Positions 7,912 to 16,868 are shown, counted from the stretch's first letter. The stretch is 64,000 nucleotides of DNA from Streptomyces sp. SCSIO 75703 (GCF_036607905.1 NZ_CP144555.1:5890001-5954000); one strand, 5' to 3'. Program-made: numbers and translations. The notes: a model not told the origin generated them from the letters alone.

Positions 7912-8691
7912 TCAGGCGGGACCCTCGTAGGGGAGCAGTTCCGGGCGCTTCGGGGGCAGGCCGTCGCCGGAGGAGCGGCCGGTGAGGCGGCGGCCGATCC
8001 AGGGCAGCAGGTGCTGCCGGGCGAACCGGACGTCGGTGACCCGCCGCGCCACCCAGCCCGGGGGCGGGGTCGCCGGGGGCGGGGTGTGCCACCGGGGGTC
8101 CTCGGGCGGGTAGCCGAGCCCCTGCCAGACGGCCTCCGCGACCCGCCGGTGCCCGTCCGCGGTCAGGTGCAGCCGGTCCACGTCCCACAGCCGCGGGTCG
8201 GACAGCGCGGGCGCCCCGTACAGGTCGACGACGACGGCGCCGTGCCGGGCGGCCAGGTCGTCGACGCACGCGAACAGCGCCTCCATGCGCGGCCGGAACC
8301 TCTCCAGTACCGGACCCTGGCGGCCGGGGCTGCGCATCAGCACCAGTTGCCGGCAGTTCGGCGCCAGCCGCTCCACCGCCTCGGTCAGCCGGGCACGCAC
8401 CAGGCCCATGTCACAGTTGGGGCGCAGGGTGTCGTTGAGGCCGCCGACGAGCGTGATCACGTCGGCTCCCATGGCGGCGGCGACGTCCACCTGTTCGTCG
8501 ACGATCTGGCCGATGAGCTTCCCGCGCACGGCCAGGTTGGCGTACCGGAACCCGGGGGCGCGGGCGGCCATCCGCGCCGCGAGGAGGTCGGCCCAGCCCC
8601 GGTAGGAACCGTCGGGCAGGAGGTCGGACATGCCCTCCGTGAAGGAGTCGCCGACGGCGACGAGGCTGCTGTGGGTGGGGTTCGTCTGCAT
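7912..8691 (-). CDS. SGNH/GDSL-family hydrolase
   Basis: A 259-residue GDSL esterase/lipase-like protein. Block I is VAVGDSFTEGM near residue 13 (nucleophile Ser), block III is TLVGGLNDTLRP (Asn of the oxyanion hole) near residue 80, and block V is WDVDRLHLTADGHRRVA (Asp and His) near 185. All four catalytic blocks are therefore intact. There is no signal peptide, so it is probably intracellular; Streptomyces carry many such esterases with unknown substrates. ATG 8691 (MQTNPTHSS) was preferred over an upstream in-frame ATG because the family motif normally starts within about 15 residues. The C-terminal ~60 residues are Pro/Arg-rich. Confidence 0.88.
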   Translation of the reverse strand: MQTNPTHSSLVAVGDSFTEGMSDLLPDGSYRGWADLLAARMAARAPGFRYANLAVRGKLIGQIVDEQVDVAAAMGADVITLVGGLNDTLRPNCDMGLVRARLTEAVERLAPNCRQLVLMRSPGRQGPVLERFRPRMEALFACVDDLAARHGAVVVDLYGAPALSDPRLWDVDRLHLTADGHRRVAEAVWQGLGYPPEDPRWHTPPPATPPPGWVARRVTDVRFARQHLLPWIGRRLTGRSSGDGLPPKRPELLPYEGPA

Positions 8692-8818
8692 GGCGCCACC
8701 GATGGTAACGCGGCTCCATACCTGTCGGTCGGTCACCCCGTCCCGGCCCGGGAAACCCCAGGGGCGCGTGCCGGGAACGGTCCGCGGTGGGCAACCGCCC
8801 GCCGACCGGACCCGCCGT

Positions 8819-9832
8819 TCAGACCCCCTGCCCGAACAGTTCCCGCAGCACGTCCTGCATCGTCACCAGCCCCGCAAGCCGGCCGTCCGGGCCCAGGACC
8901 GCGGCGAGATGGGTCCGGCTGCGCCGCATCGCCGTCAGGACGTCGTCCAGCGGAGTGCTCTCCCGGACCCGGGCGATCGGCCGCATGTCCCGCAGCGGGA
9001 ACGGCGCGTCCCGAGGGAAGGCGTCCAGCGCGTCCTTGACGTGCAGGTAGCCCACGATCCGCCGTCCCTCGTCCACCACGGGGAAACGGGAGAACCCCGA
9101 CTCGGCCGACAGCCGCTCCAGCCCCTCCGGAGTGATGCCCACGCGCGCGTGCACCACCTGTGCGAGCGGCAGCACCACGTCCCGCACCGGCCGCCGGCCC
9201 AGCTCCAGGGCGTCGTGCAGCCGTTCGCGCGCGCGGTCGTCGATCAGCCCCGCCTCGCCGGCGTCCTTGACGATCTCGGCCAGTTCCGTGTCCGTGAAGG
9301 TCGCCGCCACCTCGTTCCTCGTCTCCACCCGCAACAGGGCCAGCAGGGCGTTGGCGAAGGCGTTCACCGTGAAGATCACCGGGCGCAGCGCCCGGGAGAG
9401 CGCCACCAGCGGCGGACCGAGCAGCAGCGCGCTGCGCACCGGCTCGGCCAGCGCGATGTTCTTCGGCACCATCTCGCCCAGCAGCATGTGCAGGTACGTC
9501 GCCAGGGTCAGCGCGATCACGAAGGAGACCGCGTGTCCGGCGCCGGAGGGTACGCCCAGCGCGTGGAACACCGGTTCCAGCAGGTGCGCGATGGCCGGCT
9601 CGGCCACGATGCCGAGGACCAGCGTGCACAGGGTGATCCCGAGCTGGGCCGCCGCCAGCAGCGCCGACACGTGCTCCAGTCCCCACAGCACGCTCCGCGC
9701 CCGCCGGTCGCCCTCCTCGGCGTACGGCTCCACCTGGCTGCGGCGTACCGAGATCAGCGCGAACTCGGCGCCCACGAAGAAGCCGTTGACGACCAGCGTC
9801 AGCAGGCCGACCAGCAGTTGCACGGCGGTCAT
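8819..9832 (-). CDS. DUF21/CBS-domain membrane protein (HlyC/CorC/CNNM family)
   Basis: A 337-residue member of the hemolysin C / CNNM family, thought to act in divalent-cation (magnesium or cobalt) efflux. An N-terminal DUF21 region (residues 1-185) holds about four hydrophobic segments, including LLVGLLTLVVNGFFVGAEFAL and LGITLCTLVLGIVAEPAIAHLL, and the family motif LGEMVPKNIAL. Two CBS domains follow (about 210-330). It stops near residue 337 and lacks the C-terminal CorC_HlyC domain present in its neighbour. Its ATG overlaps the stop of the upstream paralogue by four bases (ATGA), so the two are translationally coupled and may form a heterodimer. Confidence 0.9.
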   Translation of the reverse strand: MTAVQLLVGLLTLVVNGFFVGAEFALISVRRSQVEPYAEEGDRRARSVLWGLEHVSALLAAAQLGITLCTLVLGIVAEPAIAHLLEPVFHALGVPSGAGHAVSFVIALTLATYLHMLLGEMVPKNIALAEPVRSALLLGPPLVALSRALRPVIFTVNAFANALLALLRVETRNEVAATFTDTELAEIVKDAGEAGLIDDRARERLHDALELGRRPVRDVVLPLAQVVHARVGITPEGLERLSAESGFSRFPVVDEGRRIVGYLHVKDALDAFPRDAPFPLRDMRPIARVRESTPLDDVLTAMRRSRTHLAAVLGPDGRLAGLVTMQDVLRELFGQGV

Positions 9833-11169
9833 CGTCCGCTGCCCTCCTCGTCGCCCTCCTCCGGCGCCGGCGGGGCGTGCAGCAGCACACGGGCCGCCCG
9901 GTGCCCCGGGGCGTCCACGACGTCCAGGCGCCACCCGGCGACCTCCAGGCTGTCCCCGACCTCCGGGATGCGCCCCAGCACGGCCGCGACCAGCCCCGCG
10001 ACCGTCTCGTAGGGGCCGTCGGGCACCCGCAGCCCGAGGCGCGCGAGCCGGTCCACCCGGGCCGCGCCGTCCGCCCAGTACAGGGCACGGCCCTGCTCGT
10101 CGGTGCCGGCCGGGTCCAGTTCGGGCGTCTCGTGCGGATCGTGCTCGTCGCGGACCTCGCCGACGACCTCCTCGACGATGTCCTCCAGCGTCGCCACGCC
10201 CGCCGTGCCGCCGTACTCGTCGACGACGACGGCCATCGTCCGGCGCCCGGAGAGCCGTTCCAGGAGCCGGTCCACGGTCAGCGTCCCCGGCACGAGGAGT
10301 GGCTCGCGCATCAGTTCCGCGACCGGCGTCCGGGACCGGCGGTCGGCGGGCACCGCGAGGACGTCCTTGACGTGCGCGGTGCCCACCACCGTGTCCAGCC
10401 CGCCCCGGTGGACGGGGAACCGGGACAGTCCCGTGGCCCGCGACGCGTCCGCCACGTCCTCGCAGGTCGCCCCCTCCTCCAGGGCCACCACCTGGACGCG
10501 CGGCGTCATCACGTTCTCCGCCGTCAGATCGGCCAGGTTCAGGGTCCGCACGAACAGCTCGGCCGTGTCCGCCTCCAGCGAGCCCTCCTTCGCGGAGTGC
10601 CGGGCGAGGGCCGCCAGCTCCTGCGGCCCCCGCGCCGACGCCAGTTCCTCGGCCGGCTCCACCCCGAGCCGGCGCACCACGCGGTTGGCCGTGTTGTTCA
10701 GGTGGGTGATGAACGGCCGGAACGCGGCGCTGAACAGGCGCTGCGGAGGCCCCACCCGTTTCGCCACCGCCAGCGGCGAGGAGATCGCCCAGTTCTTCGG
10801 CACCAGCTCGCCGACGATCATCAGGAAGACCGTCGACAACGCCGTGCCCAGCACCAGTGCCAGCGAGGTCGCCGTCGAGCCGGTCGCGCCCAGCGCCCTC
10901 AGCGGGCCCCGCAGCAGCGCCGCGACCGAGGGCTCGGCGAGCATGCCGACGACCAGGTTGGTGACCGTGATGCCGAGCTGCGCCCCGGACAACTGGAACG
11001 TGAGCTGCCGTACCGCCTTCAGGGCACCGGCCGCCCCCCGCTCACCGCGCTCGGCGGCCCGTTCCAGCTCCCCGCGCCCGACCGTGGTCAGCGAGAACTC
11101 CGCCGCCACGAAGGCACCACAGGCCAGCGAGAGCAGGATCGCCACCAGCAGCAGGAGCACTTCGGTCAT
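9829..11169 (-). CDS. DUF21/CBS/CorC_HlyC membrane protein (CNNM family)
   Basis: A 446-residue full-length relative of the downstream gene. DUF21 membrane domain (1-190) includes LLLLVAILLSLACGAFVAAEFSL, LGITVTNLVVGMLAEPSVAALL and the motif VGELVPKNWAI. A tandem CBS pair (about 210-335) contains VDEYGGTAGVATLEDIVEEVVGEV, the classic end of the second CBS domain. A C-terminal CorC_HlyC domain (about 355-435) follows. These proteins are linked to magnesium/cobalt handling. It is the first gene of a two-gene operon, coupled by ATGA to the shorter paralogue. Upstream 11170-11532 is non-coding and would hold its promoter. Confidence 0.92.
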   Translation of the reverse strand: MTEVLLLLVAILLSLACGAFVAAEFSLTTVGRGELERAAERGERGAAGALKAVRQLTFQLSGAQLGITVTNLVVGMLAEPSVAALLRGPLRALGATGSTATSLALVLGTALSTVFLMIVGELVPKNWAISSPLAVAKRVGPPQRLFSAAFRPFITHLNNTANRVVRRLGVEPAEELASARGPQELAALARHSAKEGSLEADTAELFVRTLNLADLTAENVMTPRVQVVALEEGATCEDVADASRATGLSRFPVHRGGLDTVVGTAHVKDVLAVPADRRSRTPVAELMREPLLVPGTLTVDRLLERLSGRRTMAVVVDEYGGTAGVATLEDIVEEVVGEVRDEHDPHETPELDPAGTDEQGRALYWADGAARVDRLARLGLRVPDGPYETVAGLVAAVLGRIPEVGDSLEVAGWRLDVVDAPGHRAARVLLHAPPAPEEGDEEGSGR

Positions 11170-11532
11170 CGGTCACCTCCGTCCCATGATCGGCCAGGAC
11201 GCGGAGGTTCGCGCGGCGTCGTGCCCCGGCCGCCCGGCCCGTCGGCCGGTGAGCGGCCTCGCCCCGCGGCGCCGCTGCCCTTCCGGCGCGTACCCGGCGG
11301 CCCGCCGCGCATGCCGCGCCGCCGCGCCATCGGGTCACCGCCGCCGGCACCACCGGGCCCTCCCCCCGCCGCCCGCCGGGACGTACGAGACGCTCCTCGG
11401 CGGCGGCGCGGAGAGCGGGCCAGGTCCCGTGGCGGCGCCGGTCCGGGGCGGTACGCCCGTCATCCGTGCGGGTGGCGCGCGGGCCGTGGCACCCCGGCTC
11501 CCCACCCGGCCCGGCCGGGCACCGGCCGGCGC
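11170..11532. other. Non-coding gap upstream of the CNNM pair
   Basis: About 360 bp of very GC-rich sequence. Every frame gives Arg/Pro/Gly-rich shadow with no start and Shine-Dalgarno pair. I see no repeat, hairpin or motif that I would defend. Confidence 0.5.
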
Positions 11533-11952
11533 CTACAGGGGTCTGACCCAGCGTCGCCAGTGATCCTCCCGGTGGTACCCGGCCGCGGCCCACGTCCGGT
11601 GGGCCTGCTCGTTGGCCTCCAGGACCATCGCGTCGACGCGCCGCCCGCCGAGGGCCGCGAAGCGTCGCCCGGCGGCGCGCAGCAGCGCGGTGGCGATCCC
11701 CTGGCGGCGGTGGTCGGGGTGGACGGCGAGCCGGTAGGCGGAGCACCGCCATCCGTCGAAACCGGCGATGACGGTTCCGGTGAGGACGCCGTCGCGCTCC
11801 GCGAGGAGCAGGGCCTCGGGGTCGCGCGTGATGAGGCCGGCCACGCCGTCGTGGTCGTCGCTGATGCTCGTTCCCTCCGCGGCCTCGCGCCAGAACCGGA
11901 GCACGGTGTCGACGTCCGAGAGGACGGCGCAGCGGATGTGGAGATCGCTCAT
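11533..11952 (-). CDS. GNAT-family N-acetyltransferase
   Basis: A 139-residue GCN5-related acetyltransferase. The acetyl-CoA-binding motif A is clear at about residues 75-95: YRLAVHPDHRRQGIATALL, with the RxxGxA pyrophosphate loop. The C-terminal part (LEANEQAHRTWAAAGYHRED) fits the RimI-like branch, which uses an aromatic near the end. The acceptor is unknown. ATG 11952 (MSDLHIRCAV) is the natural family start although no good Shine-Dalgarno precedes it. It stands alone, with long non-coding stretches on both sides. Confidence 0.88.
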   Translation of the reverse strand: MSDLHIRCAVLSDVDTVLRFWREAAEGTSISDDHDGVAGLITRDPEALLLAERDGVLTGTVIAGFDGWRCSAYRLAVHPDHRRQGIATALLRAAGRRFAALGGRRVDAMVLEANEQAHRTWAAAGYHREDHWRRWVRPL

Positions 11953-12550
11953 GGAGGGGAGCCAAGCAGAACGCCGCTCCGTCTGGCGAGCGATTTCCGC
12001 GCCCCGGGCGGACGACCGGCCGCTCACCGCCGTCGGCGACCGAGCAGGGTGCCCGGACCCCGTGCCTGCCGGCGGAGGGCATCGGCGCCGTACTCGCCCG
12101 GCCCCCCCGCCGGCCCGCCCCACGGCGTCCTGCGACCGGACACACCCGTCGCCGAGATCACCGGCGACGGAGTGCCGCTGGGGGCCGGCGGCGGGGTCCC
12201 CGCGAGGACCGTGGCGGTGGCGACGGCCCCGGCGACCGCCCCGCCCGCTGCCGGACCAGGCCGGGCCGGACACCCGTACGGCCACCACCTGCCACCGCGC
12301 AGCCGACGGCGCCCCGATGACGGAACCGGCCCGCGTGGTGGACGGACGGCCGCACGGTGCGGAACCCTGCGCTCCAGGCGGTGGTCCCACCACGCTCGTG
12401 CCGTGCGGTGCCGGGCACCGGCGGGTCTGCGGCACGCGGGCCCCCACGCATGCGGACCCCCGTACGCGGCCCCCCGTACGCGGACCCCCCGTACGCGGGC
12501 CCGGCACGTGGTACCCGCCGGGCCGGGGGCCGCGCAGCCCGCCCGTGCGC
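11953..12550. other. Non-coding gap with a short tandem repeat
   Basis: About 600 bp between the GNAT start and the methyltransferase stop. No frame has a credible start with coding-like composition; the long minus-strand frames across it are Gly/Arg/Pro shadow. It contains the 14-15 bp tandem repeat at 12436-12507. It could hold the GNAT promoter near 12000. Confidence 0.5.
12436..12507. repeat. 14-15 bp tandem repeat built on a CCCCCGTAC core
   Basis: Units begin at 12452, 12466 and 12480 (GCGGACCCCCGTAC, GCGGCCCCCCGTAC, GCGGACCCCCCGTAC), with weaker copies on both sides. GTAC in each unit is self-complementary. It lies just downstream of the methyltransferase stop. Confidence 0.7.
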
Positions 12551-13234
12551 CTACGTCCCGTCCGCCTCCCGCCACGCGGTGCCCAGCACGCAGTGCGACG
12601 TGGGCAGCGCCGGTCCCCGCTCCGGGAGGAGCATCCGCCGGTAGGGGCCCAGCGTGAACCCGGCCGCCCGCAGCGAGGCGACCGGATCGCGGGCGACATG
12701 GCAGCCGCCGGCCAGCACGGGCCACAGGGTCAGGTCCAGGGCGCGCTGGGTGAACCGCATCGCGGGCCCGCCGCCCCGCCCGTGCTCGAAGAACCGCACC
12801 TCGCCCCCGGGCCGCAGCACCCGCCGCGCCTCCGCGAGCGCCCGCTCCACGTCGCGGACGCTGCACAGCACCAGCGACACCACCACGGCGTCGAACGCCT
12901 CGCTCTTCACCGGCAGCGCCTCCGCCGCGCCCGGCACCACGTCGACCGGCACCCCGGCGCGCAGGGCGGCCCCGACGGCCAGCCGCCGCAGCAGCCGTTC
13001 GGGCTCGATGGCCACGACCTCCGAGACGGTGCGGGGGTAGTGCGCGAAGTTCAGGCCGTTGCCCGCGCCGACCTCGAGCACCCGCCCCGACAGCCCGGCG
13101 AGCATCCGCTCCCGCACCCGGCCGAGGCCCCACCGCGTCTCGGCCCGCACACTGACGCGCGCGTAGCGCCGGGCGAACACGGGGTGGTGGACGGCGTCCC
13201 CGGGCGCGCGGGACCGTCCGGTACGCCACGCCAT
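12551..13234 (-). CDS. Class I SAM-dependent methyltransferase
   Basis: A 227-residue methyltransferase of the UbiE/Methyltransf_11 type. Motif I is VLEVGAGNGLNFAHYP at about residues 52-67. Motif II (VVAIEPERLL) ends with the acidic residue that binds the SAM ribose. FDAVVVSLVLCSVRDVERALAEARRVLRPGGEVRFFEHG supplies motifs III and the post-III strand. This length and layout are shared by many actinobacterial phospholipid or small-molecule methyltransferases; the substrate is not deducible. ATG 13234 is preceded by GGGAGGT five bases upstream, which fixes the start. It lies downstream of bioD but 127 bp away, so not obviously in that operon. Confidence 0.88.
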   Translation of the reverse strand: MAWRTGRSRAPGDAVHHPVFARRYARVSVRAETRWGLGRVRERMLAGLSGRVLEVGAGNGLNFAHYPRTVSEVVAIEPERLLRRLAVGAALRAGVPVDVVPGAAEALPVKSEAFDAVVVSLVLCSVRDVERALAEARRVLRPGGEVRFFEHGRGGGPAMRFTQRALDLTLWPVLAGGCHVARDPVASLRAAGFTLGPYRRMLLPERGPALPTSHCVLGTAWREADGT

Positions 13235-13361
13235 CGGACCTCCCTCTCCGAACGGGTCCTTTCCCCGGAGTGTCCCCCGGCGAGCGCGCCCGCACGCCGC
13301 TGAAGAGAGGTGTTCGGCGCGCACCGCGCGCCGTCCGTGCCCCGAAGCGCCCCCCGGTCGG

Positions 13362-14078
13362 TCAGCGTCCTTCCCGCGCCCGGAAAACCCCCGCGTCCCA
13401 CGTGCCGTGGAGCCGGGGCGCCAGCCACCCCGGCGCCGCCCGGCGGAACGCCGCCGGTGTCCGGAGGCCCGCGCCCTCGGGGAGCGCGCCGAGCAGCGGG
13501 GCTCCGGCCACCTCGGGCAGGTCGGTGAGGTTGCAGCGCGCGGCGAGGTCCGGGCCGGCGGGCCAGCTCCCGATCACCAGACCGGCCTGCTCCAGCCCCC
13601 GGCGGCGCAGTTCACGCGCCGTCAGCTCCGTGTCGTTGAGCGTGCCGAGACCGGCCCGCACCACGACCAGGACCGGCGCCGTCAGCAGCCCGGCGGCGTC
13701 CGCCAGGGTCCCGCCGTCCGCGTCGAACCGCACGAGCAGCCCGCCCGCCCCCTCCACCAGCACCAGATCGTGCTCGGTGGCCAGCTTGGCCGCGGCCTCG
13801 GCCACGTCGTACGGACGCACCGGCGCCCGCCCTGCCCGCCGCGCGGCCGTCCCGGGTGCCAACGGTTCCGGATACCGGGCGACCTCGGCCGCCGTGACCG
13901 GCCCCGCCAGCCGCGCCGCCTCCGCCGCGTCACCGGCCTCGCCGGGCCCCACGCCGGTCTGCGCCGCCTTCAGCACCGCCACCGACCGGCCGGCCGCCAC
14001 CGCCGCCGCGGCCAGCGCGGCCGTGACGACCGTCTTGCCGACCTCCGTGCCCGTGCCCGTCACCACCAGGAACGCCAT
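13362..14078 (-). CDS. bioD: Dethiobiotin synthetase
   Basis: A 238-residue ATP-dependent carboxylase that closes the ureido ring of 7,8-diaminopelargonic acid to give dethiobiotin. The P-loop is at the N-terminus, VTGTGTEVGKTVVTAAL (residues 6-22). The switch segment DLVLVEGAGGLLVRFDADGGT near residue 105 is typical of BioD, and KAAQTGVGPGE near 38 contains the substrate-binding Lys/Thr. ATG 14078 lies one base after the bioA stop, so it is translated from the bioB-A-D message. Length is normal. Confidence 0.96.
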   Translation of the reverse strand: MAFLVVTGTGTEVGKTVVTAALAAAAVAAGRSVAVLKAAQTGVGPGEAGDAAEAARLAGPVTAAEVARYPEPLAPGTAARRAGRAPVRPYDVAEAAAKLATEHDLVLVEGAGGLLVRFDADGGTLADAAGLLTAPVLVVVRAGLGTLNDTELTARELRRRGLEQAGLVIGSWPAGPDLAARCNLTDLPEVAGAPLLGALPEGAGLRTPAAFRRAAPGWLAPRLHGTWDAGVFRAREGR

Positions 14079-14079
14079 G

Positions 14080-15360
14080 TCAGCCCTCCCGCGCCGCCGC
14101 GCGGACCGCCCGCGCGATCCGCGCCACGTCCTCGTCGCCCGTGACGTACGGCGGCATCGTGTACACCAGGTCGCGGAACGGGCGCAGCCACACGCCCTCG
14201 CGCACGGCCGCCGCGGTCGCCGCCCGCATGTCCACCTCGTGGTCGAGCTGGACGACCCCGATCGCGCCGAGCACCCGGACGTCGCGCACGCCCGGCAGCT
14301 CCGCCGCGGGGGCCAGCCCCTCGCGCAGCCCCGTCTCGATGCGGGCGACCTCGGCCCGCCAGTCCTGGCCCAGCAGCAACTCGACCGAGGCGCGGGCGAC
14401 GGCCGCCGCCAGCGGATTGCCCATGAACGTCGGCCCGTGGGCCAGCACCGGCACCTCGCCGCGCGCGATGCCCTCGGCCACCTCGGCGGTGCACAGCGTC
14501 GCCGCCATCGTGAGGTAGCCGCCGGTCAGCGCCTTGCCGACGCACATCACATCCGGCGTCACCCGTGCGTGCCCGGCCGCGAACAGGGCGCCGGTGCGCC
14601 CGAAACCGGTGGCGATCTCGTCGAACACCAGCAGCACGCCGTGCGCGTCGCACGCCTCGCGCAGCACCCGCAGGTACGCGGGGGAGTGGAACCGCATCCC
14701 GCCCGCGCCCTGCACCACCGGCTCGACGATCACCGCGGCCAGTTCGCCGGCGTGCCGCTCGACCGCCGACCGCAGGTGGTCCGCGTACGCCTCCTCGTAC
14801 TCCTCTGGCGGCGCGTCCGCGAAGACCTGGCGGGGCAGCACGCCGCCCCACAGCTCGTGCATGCCGCCCTCGGGGTCGCACACCGACATGGGGTGCCAGG
14901 TGTCGCCGTGGTAGCCGCCGCGCCAGGTCAGCAGCCGGCGCTTGGCCGGCCGGCCCAGCGAACGCCAGTACTGGAGGCACATCTTGACGGCGACCTCGAC
15001 GGAGACCGACCCGGAGTCGGCGAGGAAGACGTGCTCCAGTCCCTCGGGCGACACGTCCACCAGGAGCTTCGCCAGCCGTACGGCGGGTTCGTGGGTGAGC
15101 CCGCCGAACATCACGTGGCTCATCCGCTCCAACTGCTCGCGGGCGGCCTCGTTGAGCACCGGGTGGTTGTAGCCGTGGATCGCCGACCACCAGGACGCCA
15201 TCCCGTCGACGAGTTCCGGCGAACCGTCGGCGGGCCGCAGCCGCACCCCGCTCGCCGACTCCACGACGAGCGGGTCCTGCCGGCCCGGCATGGGGCCGTA
15301 CGGGTGCCAGACGTGCCGCCGGTCGAGGTCGAGCAGCCCGGCCACGGTGAGGTCAGGCAT
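14080..15360 (-). CDS. bioA: Adenosylmethionine-8-amino-7-oxononanoate aminotransferase
   Basis: A 426-residue class III PLP aminotransferase that transfers the amino group of SAM to KAPA to make DAPA. Family blocks: RRHVWHPYGPMPG at the N-terminus, ELVDGMASWWSAIHGYNHP near 50, FLADSGSVSVEVAVKM near 110, VFDEIATGFGRTG near 245 (PLP-ring Asp) and MCVGKALTGGYLTMAAT with the Schiff-base Lys near 275. ATG 15360 was chosen from the conserved N-terminus; it lies inside the 3' end of bioB (8-bp overlap), so the two are coupled. Pathway neighbours bioB upstream and bioD downstream confirm the role. Confidence 0.97.
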   Translation of the reverse strand: MPDLTVAGLLDLDRRHVWHPYGPMPGRQDPLVVESASGVRLRPADGSPELVDGMASWWSAIHGYNHPVLNEAAREQLERMSHVMFGGLTHEPAVRLAKLLVDVSPEGLEHVFLADSGSVSVEVAVKMCLQYWRSLGRPAKRRLLTWRGGYHGDTWHPMSVCDPEGGMHELWGGVLPRQVFADAPPEEYEEAYADHLRSAVERHAGELAAVIVEPVVQGAGGMRFHSPAYLRVLREACDAHGVLLVFDEIATGFGRTGALFAAGHARVTPDVMCVGKALTGGYLTMAATLCTAEVAEGIARGEVPVLAHGPTFMGNPLAAAVARASVELLLGQDWRAEVARIETGLREGLAPAAELPGVRDVRVLGAIGVVQLDHEVDMRAATAAAVREGVWLRPFRDLVYTMPPYVTGDEDVARIARAVRAAAREG

Positions 15361-16693
15361 TGGGCGCGAGGTCCGTTCCGGCGCCCCGCCGGCGCACCGC
15401 GACCAGGTCGGTCCGGGCCTCGCCCGCCGCCCGCGCGGGGCCGGGAGCGGCCTCGGCGGGACGGGACTCCGCCCCCGCCGCACCGGAACCGCAGGGTCCG
15501 CACCCCGCGCCGGATGCGGCACCGGTCCCCGTGCCGCCCGCGCCGGAGGCCGCGCCGCCCCCCGTGTCCGCCGCGCCGGCCGGGGAGCCGGAGCCCGCCC
15601 CGGCCGTACCGGAGCCGTGGCCGGACCGCGCCCCCGCCTCGCCGGAACCGCACGGTCCGTCCGCATCGGCAGGTCCGCCGCAGCCGTCCGCGCGGTGGGC
15701 CGGCAGCGTCGTCTCGCCCGCGCCCTCCACCTCGAAACCGGCGTCCGCGATCATCTCCAGGTCGGCCTTGCCGGCCTGTCCCTCACTGGTCAGGTAGTCG
15801 CCGAGGAAGAGGGAGTTGGCCAGGTGCAGGGCGAGCGGCTGGAGGCTGCGCAGGTGCACCTCGCGCCCGCCCGCGATGCGCACCTCCACGTCGGGGCAGA
15901 CGAACCGGGTCATCGCCAGGATGCGCAGGCACCGCTGCGGGGTGAGGTTCCACTCCTTGGCGAGCGGCGTGCCCTCGAACGGGATGAGGAAGTTGACCGG
16001 CACCGAGTCGGGGTCCAGCCCGCGCAGCGAGAAGACCACGTCGACCAGGTCCTCGTCGCTCTCGCCCATGCCCGCGATCAGACCCGAGCAGGCGGAGAGC
16101 CCCGCCGCGTGCGCCCTGCGCACCGTGTCCACCCGGTCGGCGTACGTGTGGGTGGTGGTGATGCCCGCGTAGGCCGCCTCGGAGGTGTTGAGGTTGTGGT
16201 TGTAGGCGTCGGCGCCGGCCTCCCGCAGCCGTTCGGCCTGCCCGTCGGAGAGCAGCCCGAGACAGGCGCACACCTCCACGTCCTCGTGGTGGTCCTTGAT
16301 GGCCCTGATCGTCTCGGAGACCCGGTCCACGTCCCGGTCGGTCGGACCGCGCCCGCTGGCCACCAGACAGACCCGTTTGGCGCCGCCGGAGACGCCCGCG
16401 GTGGCGGCCTCGGCCGCCTGACCGGGCTTGAGCCAGGTGTACTTGAGGATGCCGGCCTCGGAACCCAGCCGCTGCGAGCAGTACGAGCAGTCCTCGGGGC
16501 ACAGGCCCGACTTGAGGTTGACGAGGTAGTTGAGTTTCACCCGGCGGCCGAACCAGTGACGGCGCACCTTGCCGGCCGCGGCCACCACGTCGAGCAGTTC
16601 GTCGTCGGACGTGGCGAGGACGGCCAGCGCTTCCCCGCGGGTCGGCGTCTCGCGCCGAAGCCCCTTGTCCACCAGCGTGTTCAGCAGGTCCAT
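15353..16693 (-). CDS. bioB: Biotin synthase with long low-complexity C-terminal tail
   Basis: A 446-residue radical-SAM enzyme that inserts sulfur into dethiobiotin. The [4Fe-4S] cysteines are C65, C69 and C72 in CPEDCSYC. Further family blocks are VNLKSGLCPEDCSYCSQRLG, YNHNLNTSE (near 165) and CSGLIAGMGE. The [2Fe-2S]-site region (VCLVAS, EVCACLG, VRIAGGRE) is present. The catalytic body ends near residue 328. The remaining ~118 residues are Gly/Ala/Ser-rich with two cysteine clusters (GPCGSG, GCGPCGSG) and end in a less simple RTDLVAVRRRGAGTDLAPNA. Typical bacterial BioB is about 320-350 residues. First gene of bioB-A-D; divergent bioF lies 175 bp away. Confidence 0.97.
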   Translation of the reverse strand: MDLLNTLVDKGLRRETPTRGEALAVLATSDDELLDVVAAAGKVRRHWFGRRVKLNYLVNLKSGLCPEDCSYCSQRLGSEAGILKYTWLKPGQAAEAATAGVSGGAKRVCLVASGRGPTDRDVDRVSETIRAIKDHHEDVEVCACLGLLSDGQAERLREAGADAYNHNLNTSEAAYAGITTTHTYADRVDTVRRAHAAGLSACSGLIAGMGESDEDLVDVVFSLRGLDPDSVPVNFLIPFEGTPLAKEWNLTPQRCLRILAMTRFVCPDVEVRIAGGREVHLRSLQPLALHLANSLFLGDYLTSEGQAGKADLEMIADAGFEVEGAGETTLPAHRADGCGGPADADGPCGSGEAGARSGHGSGTAGAGSGSPAGAADTGGGAASGAGGTGTGAASGAGCGPCGSGAAGAESRPAEAAPGPARAAGEARTDLVAVRRRGAGTDLAPNA

Positions 16694-16761
16694 GAGAGCC
16701 GATCCTGTCGTACGGGACGGCCTCGGGCCAAGGAGACTTCACACAACCCTGACCGATCACC

Positions 16762-16779
16762 GTGTGGGTATCGCCACAC
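16762..16779. promoter_or_regulatory. Inverted repeat in the bioB/bioF divergent promoter
   Basis: GTGTGG-GTATCG-CCACAC is a perfect 6-bp inverted repeat with a 6-bp spacer in the 175-bp gap between the divergent bio transcription units. It is a reasonable operator candidate for joint control. It does not match the TGAAC/GTTCA half-sites known for mycobacterial BioQ, though one GTTCA occurs nearby at about 16810. Confidence 0.45.
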
Positions 16780-16868
16780 CTCGTACCCCCGTCCGGACCG
16801 CTAGTCTCTGTTCACTGCCTACAAAAACCGCCTGCTGACCGCGGTGACGCGAGCCCGGAGGACCACCC

